A stretch of 64,000 bases of DNA from Pseudobdellovibrionaceae bacterium (lineage in GTDB: Bacteria > Bdellovibrionota > Bdellovibrionia > Bdellovibrionales > Bdellovibrionaceae), in NCBI GenBank assembly GCA_019637955.1, contig JAHBUS010000002.1:248001-312000 (forward strand). The letters are read 5' to 3'. Positions 50,849 to 59,530 of this stretch are shown one piece after another. Position 1 is the first letter of the stretch. Every line of letters starts with the position of its first letter. The notes under the pieces were generated by a model, which was given only the letters and a program-made list of their open reading frames with translations, did no database searches and was not told the origin of the DNA. A program made the position numbers and the translations under genes.

Positions 50849-52633
50849 TTGCAAACAGACGGGCTGAATCTGGGTCTGAGCCTCAAGGGCGCAGCCGAGC
50901 TTCGAAGCTCCGCGAAAAATCTGAAAGCGGACACGCTCAAAGATCACGCGGCTTCCAAGTCAGATTCCTTCGCCGATGTCATGAGTGCTAAAACTCAGGA
51001 TCCGAAGAAGGAAGTGGCACCAGTCGCTAAAAACGACAAAATGCCGGCAGCGAAAAGGTCAGAACCCGAAGACAAAACGCCATCTGTCGCAGAGCCGAAA
51101 CAAGAGAGAACGGATAGTAAAGGAGCCACCAAGAAAAAGGCTCCGGGTGTTAGGGAAAACGCGATGCTGGAATTTATGGACTCCATGGAGAGTGAATTCG
51201 GCATCCCTCCGCAGAAGATCGTGGAGGCCATGGCCAACCTTCCCAAAGACCAACAACTCCAATCTCCCGAAGAGACGGCCGCACAGGTGATCGATGCGCT
51301 GGAACTGCCTCCCGAGGCAGCCGAGCGCGCTTATTCTCTATATGCGGGAATGCTGAACCAATTGGCTCAGCCTCCGCAGCCGTTACCAGAGGCGAAACCC
51401 GAATTGCTGGTGGCCGTTCCCTCGTCGCAGATGCAGCAAAATGCGCTCGCGGCGAAAGAACGAAAAGCCATGCTCAGTGACTCGCTCGATCGCATGAACG
51501 ACAAGTTTTTCATGCAGGACCGCGCGAACATGGCGATGAACCGCATGACGGGCCCGGATTCCATGAACACCAAAATGGAAGCCTCGCAGTTGGTCGACAA
51601 ACTCAGTTTCGATAAGGCGCAAGGGTATCCCATGCTGCAGCCGGATCAAAAGCAGATTGCGAATCCCAAAGAGGGTTTGAATTTGCAAGATCCCAATCTG
51701 GGGCAAGCGCAGCCTCAAGGCTCCGAAGACGACGCGATGAAAACGTTGATGGCGAAACTCTCGGCCGTCGGCGCGAGCGCGGCGGCTCTGGGTAAGGCGG
51801 CCGCGAAAGCCGACGGACAAGGGCCTAACGCCGAGGCGCCAAGCGCGGCCGGTGCGGGCGCTCCCGGTGGTTTGGGACTGGCGAGTTTGACGGGCTCGGC
51901 GGCGGCGGCGATCAGCTCAGCCCGCGGCGACTCCTCAAGCTTCGGTTCCGATGCCGATGACGGCGAGAACCAGGGCGAGTCTTCGCGAACCGACGGCCTC
52001 GAGGGCCTGGGACGCGGACAAGACGGCCTTAAAATCGGTGACAAGCTGGGCTTCCAAGAAGCTCTGCAGGCGTCGTCCATCGGCACCGCCAAGGGAACCG
52101 ACACCGAGGCGATGAAGGCCAATATCGACAAACTGATGAGCCAAGCGCAGATCATCGCCCAAAAAGGCGGCGGCGAAGCCAAGATCCGCATGACTCCCGA
52201 AGGACTCGGCCAAGTCGAGCTCAAGGTGATCGTGAAGGATGGCAAGGTCAACGTGGAATTGGCGACCGAAACCAAGGAAGCCAAGAAGATGATCGAGAGT
52301 GCGCTCTCGGATCTGAAATTGGGATTGGCCGGCCACAAGCTTTCGCTCGAGAGCGTGAAGGTCGACACCAGCATGCAGAGTTCGGCGGACCAGCTGAATC
52401 AGCAGCAGAAAAATCCCGATGCACGTCCTGACCAAGGCCGCGATCAAGCGCGCCAGTTCTTCCAACAATTCCGTGACGACAACTTGTCGCGGCGTGAACC
52501 TTTCTTCGAGATGCCTGGATCAAGGGCGTACCGGACGCCTTCGCGTGCGGCCGACCCGATCGGTCCGGCCGGCGAGGCCAAAGTTCAGAGAAAAGTTGAA
52601 GGACGCGGCGAACGTATGAATTTAGTAGCGTGA
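50849..52633 (+). CDS. fliK: Flagellar hook-length control protein FliK
   Basis: FliK measures hook length and switches the export gate to filament substrates. The 594-residue protein has a long low-complexity N-terminal part rich in Lys, Ala, Ser and Gln, with a Gly/Ala-rich block around 320-350. The conserved hook-length domain follows (GGGEAKIRMTPEGLGQVELKVIVKDGKVNVELATET through LESVKVDTS). It starts with TTG after AAAGGAGA. The N-terminal ruler is variable in all species, so its length does not define function. Confidence 0.87.
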   Translation: MQTDGLNLGLSLKGAAELRSSAKNLKADTLKDHAASKSDSFADVMSAKTQDPKKEVAPVAKNDKMPAAKRSEPEDKTPSVAEPKQERTDSKGATKKKAPGVRENAMLEFMDSMESEFGIPPQKIVEAMANLPKDQQLQSPEETAAQVIDALELPPEAAERAYSLYAGMLNQLAQPPQPLPEAKPELLVAVPSSQMQQNALAAKERKAMLSDSLDRMNDKFFMQDRANMAMNRMTGPDSMNTKMEASQLVDKLSFDKAQGYPMLQPDQKQIANPKEGLNLQDPNLGQAQPQGSEDDAMKTLMAKLSAVGASAAALGKAAAKADGQGPNAEAPSAAGAGAPGGLGLASLTGSAAAAISSARGDSSSFGSDADDGENQGESSRTDGLEGLGRGQDGLKIGDKLGFQEALQASSIGTAKGTDTEAMKANIDKLMSQAQIIAQKGGGEAKIRMTPEGLGQVELKVIVKDGKVNVELATETKEAKKMIESALSDLKLGLAGHKLSLESVKVDTSMQSSADQLNQQQKNPDARPDQGRDQARQFFQQFRDDNLSRREPFFEMPGSRAYRTPSRAADPIGPAGEAKVQRKVEGRGERMNLVA

Positions 52634-52688
52634 TGTTACAATCAAAGGAGTGGCCCAGGACGGGCCGCTTCGAGAACGAGGTGCTAGA

Positions 52689-53711
52689 ATGGCGATGATG
52701 GGAATCAAGCGCGACACAAAAGGTTTCAGCCCCAACCCGGCGAGTGAAAACCGCCGGATGGAAGGCTCGAACAATTTGAGCGCTCAAGATTTAGCGAAAC
52801 TCGGCGGCGATAGTGTCGGCGAAGTTCTCAACAAAGTCGCGGACCCCAATTGGATCGACCCCTCGAAAAAAGTTCGTGCGGTCGGCAGCGATAAGATGGA
52901 CAAAGATGCCTTCATGAAGCTCATGCTCGCGCAAATGAAGAATCAAGATCCGACGAATCCGCTGAAGTCACACGAGATGGCGGCTCAATTGGCGCAGTTC
53001 TCTCAGCTCGAACAGTTGCAAAACGTGAATCAGACTCTCGAGTCGATGCAGGCCAATCAGAAACCCACGGAAACGTATCAGTCTCTGAATTTTATTGGCA
53101 AGTCCGTCGCGGGAGATTCCGCGCGCATTTCCCGCTCCAAGGGAGATCGCGATCACGACGTCAACTTCACGCTTCCCGATTCGGCGAAAGAGGCCGTCAT
53201 CAAAGTTCGCAACGCCCAAGGCGACTATATCCGAGAGATCAAACTTCAGAATCTCAAAGCCGGTGACAACCGATGGACGTGGAACGGAAAAACCGAAACC
53301 GATTCGACCGCTCCCGTCGGCGATTACCAGGTGATCATCGAAGCGAAAAATAGCAGCGATCAAAAGCTCACCGTGAAAACCGATTTCAACGGCACCATCA
53401 CGGGTGTGAATTACACGCCCGAAGGTCCCGTCTTGCTGATCGGAAGTCAGAGCGTGAAGCTCAAAGACGTGCGAAAAATCGTGTCTGGCGAGACGGCTAG
53501 TCCTAATCAGAAAGTCCAAATTCACGGCGACCCCGCGAAACCGGACTTGAGAAATAGTGCTGCTGCAGGTCAAACTGAGAAGGATGCAGGCGCTGAGGAA
53601 GTGGCGATTGGGGCACAAACCAATCTTCTTGATCAAGTGGGACTCTCTCGAGAGATGATGAGCCGACTGGAGAAAGAAACAAAACCAGATTCCAAAGTGG
53701 AGAAAAAATGA
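52689..53711 (+). CDS. flgD: Flagellar hook scaffold protein FlgD
   Basis: FlgD caps the growing hook. The 340-residue protein has the N-terminal signature MDKDAFMKLMLAQMKNQDPTNPLKSHEMAAQLAQFSQLEQLQNVN. A Fn3/tudor-like C-terminal region follows (NFTLPDSAKEAVIKVRNAQGDYIREIKL, WTWNGKTETDSTAPVGDY). About 80 extra residues after the usual end are polar and low-complexity. The ATG has GAGG seven bases upstream. The stop overlaps the next gene by four bases. Confidence 0.9.
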   Translation: MAMMGIKRDTKGFSPNPASENRRMEGSNNLSAQDLAKLGGDSVGEVLNKVADPNWIDPSKKVRAVGSDKMDKDAFMKLMLAQMKNQDPTNPLKSHEMAAQLAQFSQLEQLQNVNQTLESMQANQKPTETYQSLNFIGKSVAGDSARISRSKGDRDHDVNFTLPDSAKEAVIKVRNAQGDYIREIKLQNLKAGDNRWTWNGKTETDSTAPVGDYQVIIEAKNSSDQKLTVKTDFNGTITGVNYTPEGPVLLIGSQSVKLKDVRKIVSGETASPNQKVQIHGDPAKPDLRNSAAAGQTEKDAGAEEVAIGAQTNLLDQVGLSREMMSRLEKETKPDSKVEKK

Positions 53712-54181
53712 ACGTTGATTTGAAAAAGATCTCACAAACCAGCGGTGTTCAAGCGGACATCGGCCAAACCCAAAAGGTGAACACCACGCCTTCGGGTGGA
53801 CCGAGCTTCGCCGACACACTGTCGGGATTGACGGGCGGGCCCCAACAGGCCAAAGCTCCTCAAGCCCCGATCAGCATGCCCAATGTGGGCGCGCTGCAAG
53901 GCCTGAATAAGGGGCCTGCCGCGGCTGAGGGCGTGAAGTTCTCGAACCATGCCGTTGAGCGCATGCAGACTCGAGGGATCAAGTTCTCGCCCGACGATGT
54001 GTCGCGCTTGAATGATGCCGTTTCTCGAGCCGCCGCGAAGGGATCGAAAGACACCCTCGTGCTCATGAACGATTCGGCATTGATTGTCAGTGTGAAAAAC
54101 AAAACGGTTGTGACGGTCATGGACAAGAGCGCGCTCAAAGAGAACGTGTTCACGAACATCGACTCCACCATCGTGATGTAG
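53708..54181 (+). CDS. Flagellar operon protein (TIGR02530-type)
   Basis: This is a 157-residue protein with a variable N-terminus and a conserved C-terminus: KFSNHAVERMQTRGIKFSPDDVSRLNDAVSRAAAKGSKDTLVLMNDSALIVSVKNKTVVTVMD, then ENVFTNIDSTIVM. This family is found between flgD and flgE in many flagellar operons and is thought to help hook assembly. The precise role is unknown. A 169-base leader before flgE follows. Confidence 0.82.
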   Translation: MNVDLKKISQTSGVQADIGQTQKVNTTPSGGPSFADTLSGLTGGPQQAKAPQAPISMPNVGALQGLNKGPAAAEGVKFSNHAVERMQTRGIKFSPDDVSRLNDAVSRAAAKGSKDTLVLMNDSALIVSVKNKTVVTVMDKSALKENVFTNIDSTIVM

Positions 54182-54209
54182 TGTTTTGAAAAGTAAGTGT
54201 TCGTTAACT

Positions 54210-54235
54210 AGGGCCGGTCCTCTCAAGGGGGCCCT
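54210..54235 (+). terminator. Hairpin after the flagellar operon protein gene
   Basis: Arms AGGGCC and GGCCCT enclose a 14-base loop that can partly pair. It may separate the flgD unit from flgE. No T-tract is evident. Confidence 0.4.
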
Positions 54236-54242
54236 CCAAAAC

Positions 54243-54270
54243 GCGAAACCGAATGTTTCGCTATATAACT
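54243..54270 (+). promoter_or_regulatory. GCGAAAC/GTTTCGC inverted repeat ahead of flgE
   Basis: Arms 54243-54249 and 54255-54261 enclose CGAAT. TATATAACT follows, which contains a possible -10 box. It matches the element ahead of fliE (44173) except for loop length (five versus seven). Confidence 0.5.
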
Positions 54271-54289
54271 GAAGACGTCGTCTATCGCC

Positions 54290-54309
54290 GAAGCGGCTCG
54301 AGCCGCTTC
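54290..54309. repeat. 20-base perfect palindrome in the flgE leader
   Basis: GAAGCGGCTC is followed directly by its complement GAGCCGCTTC, 41 bases before the flgE ATG. In RNA it forms a strong stem. In DNA it could be an operator. Confidence 0.55.
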
Positions 54310-54350
54310 AGGGAATGACAGCGATGCTTCAAAAAGACATGGAGGTCTTT

Positions 54351-55634
54351 ATGGGTATTCTTTCATCAATGTACACTGGCGTGTCGGGTTTGGCAGCTCA
54401 CGGGGAAGCCCTGGGCGTCACCGCGGACAATATCGCCAATGCGGGAACCACGGGCTTTAAAGCTTCTCGCGCCGAGTTCCAAGACATCATCTCGAAAAAC
54501 TTGAAAGGGATCTTGGGCGGTAACCAGATTGGCCGCGGTGTGAAAATCGGCGCCGTCAACCCCATCCTCAATCAAGGGAACGTGGACGCGACTGAAAAAG
54601 TCACGGATCTGGCGATTTCGGGCGATGGTTACTTCGTGGTGAAAGGATCGGATGGACAAACCTTCACGCGTGATGGTTCGTTCCACTTCGACCGTGAAGG
54701 CTACCTCACAACAAATGACAATCAACGCGTTCAAGGTTACATGAGCGACGAGAACGGCCGCATCATCAACAAAACGGCCGACATCAAGTTCCCCCGTGCG
54801 CTGATCCCCGCGAAAGCGACCAAAGAGGTCAAAATGGACCTCAATTTGGATTCGCGCGTGGACGCGACTAAGAAGTTTGATCCGAAAGACCCCTACTACA
54901 CGTCGCATTTCTCGACGGGCATTGAGATCTACGATTCTCAAGGGAACAAGCACTTGATGACCGCGTTCTTCAATAAAACTGAGGATCGCACTTGGGAATG
55001 GCGCGGGATGGTCGACGGTAAAGAAGTGACCGGCGGCGAAACTGGACAGCTCTCTGAAGTTGCAAAAGGGAAACTGAAATTCACCGTGGATGGAAAACTC
55101 GAGTCGCAAGAAATGATCGAGTCGAACATGAACTTTGCCGGTGGTGCTTTGCAGAACCAGCAAGTGAAATTCAAGTTCGGTGATGCGATCGCTGAAGGCG
55201 GAAAAGGTCTCGACGGTTCGAAACAGTATGGTAAAGAGTCGGACATGATCTCTTGGCAGCAAGACGGTTCGGCGGCGGGCACCATCACGTCGCTCTCGTT
55301 CAATGACGAAGGCGTCTTGAGCGCGGCGTACTCGAACGGTTCGACCCAGGATCTGGCGCAAGTCGTTTTGGCGAAATTCGAGAACCCCGAAGCCCTCTTC
55401 AAGAACGGAAACAACCGTTTGAAAGAGTCGCGTGATTCGGGTGCGGCGGCGGTCGGTCAACCCAACCGTGCGGGTCGCGGTAAGATTTTCGCGAAATCGC
55501 TCGAGCGTTCGACGGTCGACTTGGCTTCGGAATTCGTTCAGCTGATCCAAGGTCAGCGTAACTTCCAAGCCAATGCGAAGACCATCACCACAACGGATCA
55601 GCTCCTCGAAGAAGTGATCCAACTGAAACGCTAA
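54351..55634 (+). CDS. flgE: Flagellar hook protein FlgE
   Basis: FlgE builds the hook. The 427-residue protein has the rod/hook N-terminal motif SMYTGVSGLAAHGEALGVTADNIANAGTTGFKASRAEFQDI, the TDLAISGDGYFVV segment and the C-terminal QLIQGQRNFQANAKTITTTDQLLEEVIQLKR. The ATG at 54351 is chosen because GGAGG lies five bases before; a longer in-frame ATG at 54315 lacks such a site. A stem-loop follows the stop. Confidence 0.94.
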   Translation: MGILSSMYTGVSGLAAHGEALGVTADNIANAGTTGFKASRAEFQDIISKNLKGILGGNQIGRGVKIGAVNPILNQGNVDATEKVTDLAISGDGYFVVKGSDGQTFTRDGSFHFDREGYLTTNDNQRVQGYMSDENGRIINKTADIKFPRALIPAKATKEVKMDLNLDSRVDATKKFDPKDPYYTSHFSTGIEIYDSQGNKHLMTAFFNKTEDRTWEWRGMVDGKEVTGGETGQLSEVAKGKLKFTVDGKLESQEMIESNMNFAGGALQNQQVKFKFGDAIAEGGKGLDGSKQYGKESDMISWQQDGSAAGTITSLSFNDEGVLSAAYSNGSTQDLAQVVLAKFENPEALFKNGNNRLKESRDSGAAAVGQPNRAGRGKIFAKSLERSTVDLASEFVQLIQGQRNFQANAKTITTTDQLLEEVIQLKR

Positions 55635-55660
55635 TCCTAAGTTCTTAATCTAAAATAACG

Positions 55661-55682
55661 GACGGCCCTGAAGAGGGCCGTC
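55661..55682 (+). terminator. Terminator-like hairpin after flgE
   Basis: Arms GACGGCCCT and AGGGCCGTC with loop GAAG lie 26 bases past the flgE stop and end the flagellar cluster. The T-tract is weak. Confidence 0.6.
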
Positions 55683-55769
55683 TAGATCCAGATATTCCTC
55701 TATGTTCCAAACTGTCAGCGGCCGTGCCCTCGCGTCTTTAAGCGGGGGCAGGCTGTATCGTCTTTGGGA

Positions 55770-57599
55770 TTAATCGAAATAGGGCGTTTTCGAACGCAGC
55801 TCTTGCTCTGTCATTCGCACGCATTCGCCGTCGCGAGCTCCCGCCATAACGATCTGGTTATCATGATCCACGCCGATGCCTCGACCCAGCCAGGGATCGC
55901 GCAAAGAGCGCTTCACTCCGCATTGCTTTTTAAATTTGTCGGGCTCTTGTGTCGTGCGACCGACGGGCTCTCTCGTCTCCGCGTTTTGCATCATCACGAA
56001 GTCTTTGATCGGGAAGCCCAAATTCAAGACCTTCGCGTCGCTCGCGTCCTTCCAGACGGAAAGACGTCCTTGCTCGTCCAAGGCGGTGCGAACACGGAGA
56101 CCTTCCATGAACTTCTTCATGGGCACTTGTGTTTGCATCAAAGACACTTTTTGTTCATATTGACGAAGAATTCCCGAGTCATCACCGCCCGAGCTGTCAT
56201 AAACGATGTTCATGCCCGCCCAGTGGTTCTGGCCGCTGCGGTCGATCAGATTGAGGCTTTCGTAGATGATCCCGCCATTGAGCGACGTCCAACCTTGCGG
56301 AGATTGAAGCTGCGGCACTCTCGTGAACGCGTTCTCGTTTCCGAAGTGGGGGGCGAGGTACAAAGCTCCGGCTTTGTCCAAGAAGACACTGTCGTCATAC
56401 ATGGCAAGCGCCATCGACTGAATGTCGGGCGTGGGTCCGTTGGTGCGCGGAAAATTCACCGGGTAGGGCGTCAGCACGCGCTCATTCAGGTCCGGAGAGT
56501 ACTCAATGAATTTGAGTGAGCCGCTTTGTTCGCGAACCACGTAAGACGTTTGCTCTTGAAACGGGACGCGCAGACGGGCGACGTCAGCCACGCTCATCGT
56601 GGGTGTGAGAAGTTTTTCGTAAAGACGCTGAAGGCCCTTGAGTGAGCTCCACTGCCAGACTTGTCCTTTGCTGGTGTAGATCAAAAGCCCGTTGTGCAAG
56701 GGCGCGAACTCGATGCGCACGGGGTGCTCATCCGCCGAGCCGAACGCCAAATTCAAGGGGCGCGCGTAGTGAAGAAAAGGGTGCACCAGGTAGATGCGTT
56801 GATCTGGACCCAGAACCGCCAGCACATCGACTTTGCGGGCCAGGGCATCCGGAATCTTGTTGAATCGAGCGCCGAGCTGCACGAGCGCATCGATCAATAG
56901 ATATTCCCGATCGGCCTTCGAAACGTCTTCACCGTAAAGCGCCACGGCAATGGCGAAGAGGGTGCCGTACCCGTACGCCCCATTTCGTGAGTCCTCGAGC
57001 GAGAATTCGGCGTCACAGGCTCCCGCCGTCCGGGGGATGTCGCCGCTCAGACAGTACTCATGCCCCGGAGCGGTTTTGACCGAGTGGCGGGCTTCATGAA
57101 CCAAAATCGCGACCGCGCCCAACGGCTCTGTCGTGAAGAAGCGGCCGCCGAGGTAAATTTCGCGGGCCGAAACTTTATTGTAAGCGATCGAATCTTTCTG
57201 CGTGAGGTCCAGAGAGAGCTTACTGACATTCTTTTTGAGGAACTCAAACGAATTGAGCATATCCGAGCGCAGGGGCTCGGGCCAGTCTTGCGGAACTTTG
57301 ATTTTCAATGAGGTCATGAGCAAAAGCGATTTGCTTAAAAGGGCGCGAGGACTTTGATCGCAAGCTTGATCGATCGAGGGTCCTTCAGGAACGACCAAAT
57401 TGACCTCAGCGGCCATCCGCAAGAAGTCGGCCTCGCTCGGGCAAGGAAGGGCGGCAAAGTCATTGCGGCTCGGAATCTCGGTCGTTTCGGAAGAGAGATC
57501 TTGAGTCGCACTCAAGGCGGGCGCGGTGGCCAATCCCCATTTATAACCCAAGACGGCGAGAGCGGTGAACAGAGCGTAACGTAAAAGTTTAGCGGCCAA
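55770..57599 (-). CDS. Secreted protein with HEXXH motif and propeller-like C-terminus
   Basis: This is a 609-residue exported or anchored protein (N-terminal helix YALFTALAVLGYKWGLA). The only enzyme-like motif is HEARH at 168-172 in GAVAILVHEARHSV, the zincin signature, followed by GHEYC with a possible third ligand His180. Two Cys (EYC, AGAC) may form a disulfide beside it. From about residue 250 the chain has propeller-like repeats (VDVLAVLGPDQRIYLVH, LALMYDDSVFLDKAGALYLAP-like, ALDEQGRLSVWKD). I cannot name a family. The start overlaps the upstream gene by 11 bases, so they are co-translated. Confidence 0.62.
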   Translation of the reverse strand: MAAKLLRYALFTALAVLGYKWGLATAPALSATQDLSSETTEIPSRNDFAALPCPSEADFLRMAAEVNLVVPEGPSIDQACDQSPRALLSKSLLLMTSLKIKVPQDWPEPLRSDMLNSFEFLKKNVSKLSLDLTQKDSIAYNKVSAREIYLGGRFFTTEPLGAVAILVHEARHSVKTAPGHEYCLSGDIPRTAGACDAEFSLEDSRNGAYGYGTLFAIAVALYGEDVSKADREYLLIDALVQLGARFNKIPDALARKVDVLAVLGPDQRIYLVHPFLHYARPLNLAFGSADEHPVRIEFAPLHNGLLIYTSKGQVWQWSSLKGLQRLYEKLLTPTMSVADVARLRVPFQEQTSYVVREQSGSLKFIEYSPDLNERVLTPYPVNFPRTNGPTPDIQSMALAMYDDSVFLDKAGALYLAPHFGNENAFTRVPQLQSPQGWTSLNGGIIYESLNLIDRSGQNHWAGMNIVYDSSGGDDSGILRQYEQKVSLMQTQVPMKKFMEGLRVRTALDEQGRLSVWKDASDAKVLNLGFPIKDFVMMQNAETREPVGRTTQEPDKFKKQCGVKRSLRDPWLGRGIGVDHDNQIVMAGARDGECVRMTEQELRSKTPYFD

Positions 57600-58260
57600 G
57601 GGTCACCTCGATCAACTCGCGGTCGCCAAGACCCGAGATCGATAAAAGCGCCGGGTCCGTGGACCGCAGCCGTTGCAAGTGCTCGCTCTCGGTGCGCGCG
57701 GGTGCCACCGAAGCCAAACCGCGCAGCGCTTGGCGTTTCACCATCAGAGGCTCCCGCGGTTGCCTGATCACGCTCTCGAAGAGAGCCTTCAGGGCCGGGT
57801 TCGTGGATTTTGAGGGGTAGCGGCGGCCGTTCTCGGCCAGGGCTTTCAGCAAACCAATGCGGTCCGCCGCCTCACGTTCGGGGGCCTGACCGTGTTTGCC
57901 TGCGGTGAAGACCGGATAGGGTTTTTCAAATCGGGCTTGAACCGAGCGCAGCTCTTCCGGCGTGAGAGGTCGGCGCGAGAAGGGTCCGTCGAAGAGCGCG
58001 TGAAACAGAGGGGCTCCTTGAGCCGAACTCAGAAACGCCGGCGGCAGGGGGGCGCGTGTGGGCGCGGGTTTCATCGGACCGGCTTGCGTGATGGCCGGTG
58101 AGGGTGCGACCTGCAAGGCAGCGGCGGCTTGAGGCTTTTTCGGCGCGTCCGGGGGCGTGCGTTCAGCAGAGGGGGGCGCCGTCGTCACGAGGCGGCTCTT
58201 GAGGTGGCCGAGAATGAAGGCCAGCGAAAACACGAGAAGAAAAAGCGGAAGATATCTCAT
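57589..58260 (-). CDS. Membrane-anchored protein of unknown function, partner of the HEXXH protein
   Basis: This 223-residue protein has an N-terminal membrane anchor (LPLFLLVFSLAFILGH), a Pro/Ala-rich linker (30-85) and a helical C-terminal region with short HEAT-like stretches (LIGLLKALAENGRRYPSKSTNPALKALFESVIRQP, RQALRGLASV). I recognise no enzyme motif. Its end overlaps the HEXXH gene start by 11 bases. Interaction of the two products in the periplasm is inference from coupling. Confidence 0.58.
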   Translation of the reverse strand: MRYLPLFLLVFSLAFILGHLKSRLVTTAPPSAERTPPDAPKKPQAAAALQVAPSPAITQAGPMKPAPTRAPLPPAFLSSAQGAPLFHALFDGPFSRRPLTPEELRSVQARFEKPYPVFTAGKHGQAPEREAADRIGLLKALAENGRRYPSKSTNPALKALFESVIRQPREPLMVKRQALRGLASVAPARTESEHLQRLRSTDPALLSISGLGDRELIEVTLGR

Positions 58261-58408
58261 GCCGTTTTATCGGCGAAAGGCGCAAAGACACTGAGAAAAA
58301 ACACAGAATCGGCCCCAAGTCCTGTCGAACTTTCAGGCGGGTTTTGTCCCTTTTTCTGAGGACTTGAATCCGGTCGCGCGGTCCTCCACCCTTTGTCAAA
58401 ATGCCGCT

Positions 58409-59530
58409 ATGAAAAAATACGGGATCTACGTCTTGCTGGCCACGCTCTGGGCTCCGCTTTCGGCCGTGGCGGGCGAAAAAATTCTGCTCTCCGCCGTTGG
58501 GGATGTGATCATTCACGATGCTCCGTACAATTCCATTTTAAATCACCCCGACCAGTTCTACGCGCTGTGGTCCAACTTCAAGCCGCTTTTCGAAATTGCG
58601 GACATCAGTTACGCCAACTTCGAAGGCGCCTCCGCCCGTAACGTGAATCAGAATGGATCGCGCACGGCCGACGTGGGATTTTCTTACGACTGCCAAGGCG
58701 CGCGCGTTTACTGCGGCACCAACTTTTCATTCAACTATCATCCCAACGTGATTCGCGATCTGAAGAAAGTCGGCATCGATGTCGTCTCGACCGCGAACAA
58801 CCACGCGCTCGACCGCCGCTCGCTGGGCGTCGACGAAACGATCCGCGCCTTGACGCAATTTCAGATGCCCTTCACCGGAACCCGCGCCAAGGGATCGACC
58901 GCGAACTGGGAAACGCTGATTCGCCGCAAAGGAAAAACCGTCGCGTTCGTTTCGTGCACGCAAGAAACAAACGGCATCCCCGACCCTCACGGGCAAGTTC
59001 TCAAATGCGAATCCACCGACATGACCAAAACGCTCGAACGTCTGGTGGCCGATACGTCGGTGCACGCGGTGATCGCGACTCCGCACTGGGGCCACGAGTA
59101 CACGCATCAACCCAACGCCAGCCAAAAACGCCTGGCTCAAGCATGGGCCGATCTTGGGGTGACCGCCATTCTCGGAAGCCACCCGCACGTCTTGCAGCCC
59201 GTGACCTTCGTGCGTGGACAGAACGGCAACCGGACGCTCGTCGCGTACTCTCTCGGCAATTTTATCGCCCGGCAAGGCGGCGCCGCCAAAAACATCGGCG
59301 CGATTCTTTACTTGAGCTTGGAATCCGGCAATGACGGCAAACTTCGCGTGGGCGATGTGTCGTCAATGCCGTTTTTCTTGGGGGATTTGAACCCGAATGA
59401 GTGGCCCTACCGATTTCGTCTGACGCCTTTGGATCAGATGAGCCCGAGCGCCGAGATGCGCTCGATCGTGAATCAAACCCTGGGTCAAACGCGTGCGGTG
59501 CACAGCCGCCGAACCCAAGACCTGCGGTAA
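58409..59530 (+). CDS. CapA-family metallophosphoesterase-like protein
   Basis: This 373-residue protein has a signal peptide (KKYGIYVLLATLWAPLSAVAGE) and the CapA/PgsA-type motifs: AVGDVIIHDAPYNSI, YANFEGASA, STANNHALDRRSLG, ATPHWGHEYTHQPN and LGSHPHVLQPV with YSLGNFIARQ. CapA proteins take part in poly-gamma-glutamate or other capsule polymer work, but many homologues have unknown function. The start at 58409 is at the signal peptide; a longer start at 58364 is less likely. It ends directly at the stop of the convergent gene. Confidence 0.8.
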   Translation: MKKYGIYVLLATLWAPLSAVAGEKILLSAVGDVIIHDAPYNSILNHPDQFYALWSNFKPLFEIADISYANFEGASARNVNQNGSRTADVGFSYDCQGARVYCGTNFSFNYHPNVIRDLKKVGIDVVSTANNHALDRRSLGVDETIRALTQFQMPFTGTRAKGSTANWETLIRRKGKTVAFVSCTQETNGIPDPHGQVLKCESTDMTKTLERLVADTSVHAVIATPHWGHEYTHQPNASQKRLAQAWADLGVTAILGSHPHVLQPVTFVRGQNGNRTLVAYSLGNFIARQGGAAKNIGAILYLSLESGNDGKLRVGDVSSMPFFLGDLNPNEWPYRFRLTPLDQMSPSAEMRSIVNQTLGQTRAVHSRRTQDLR

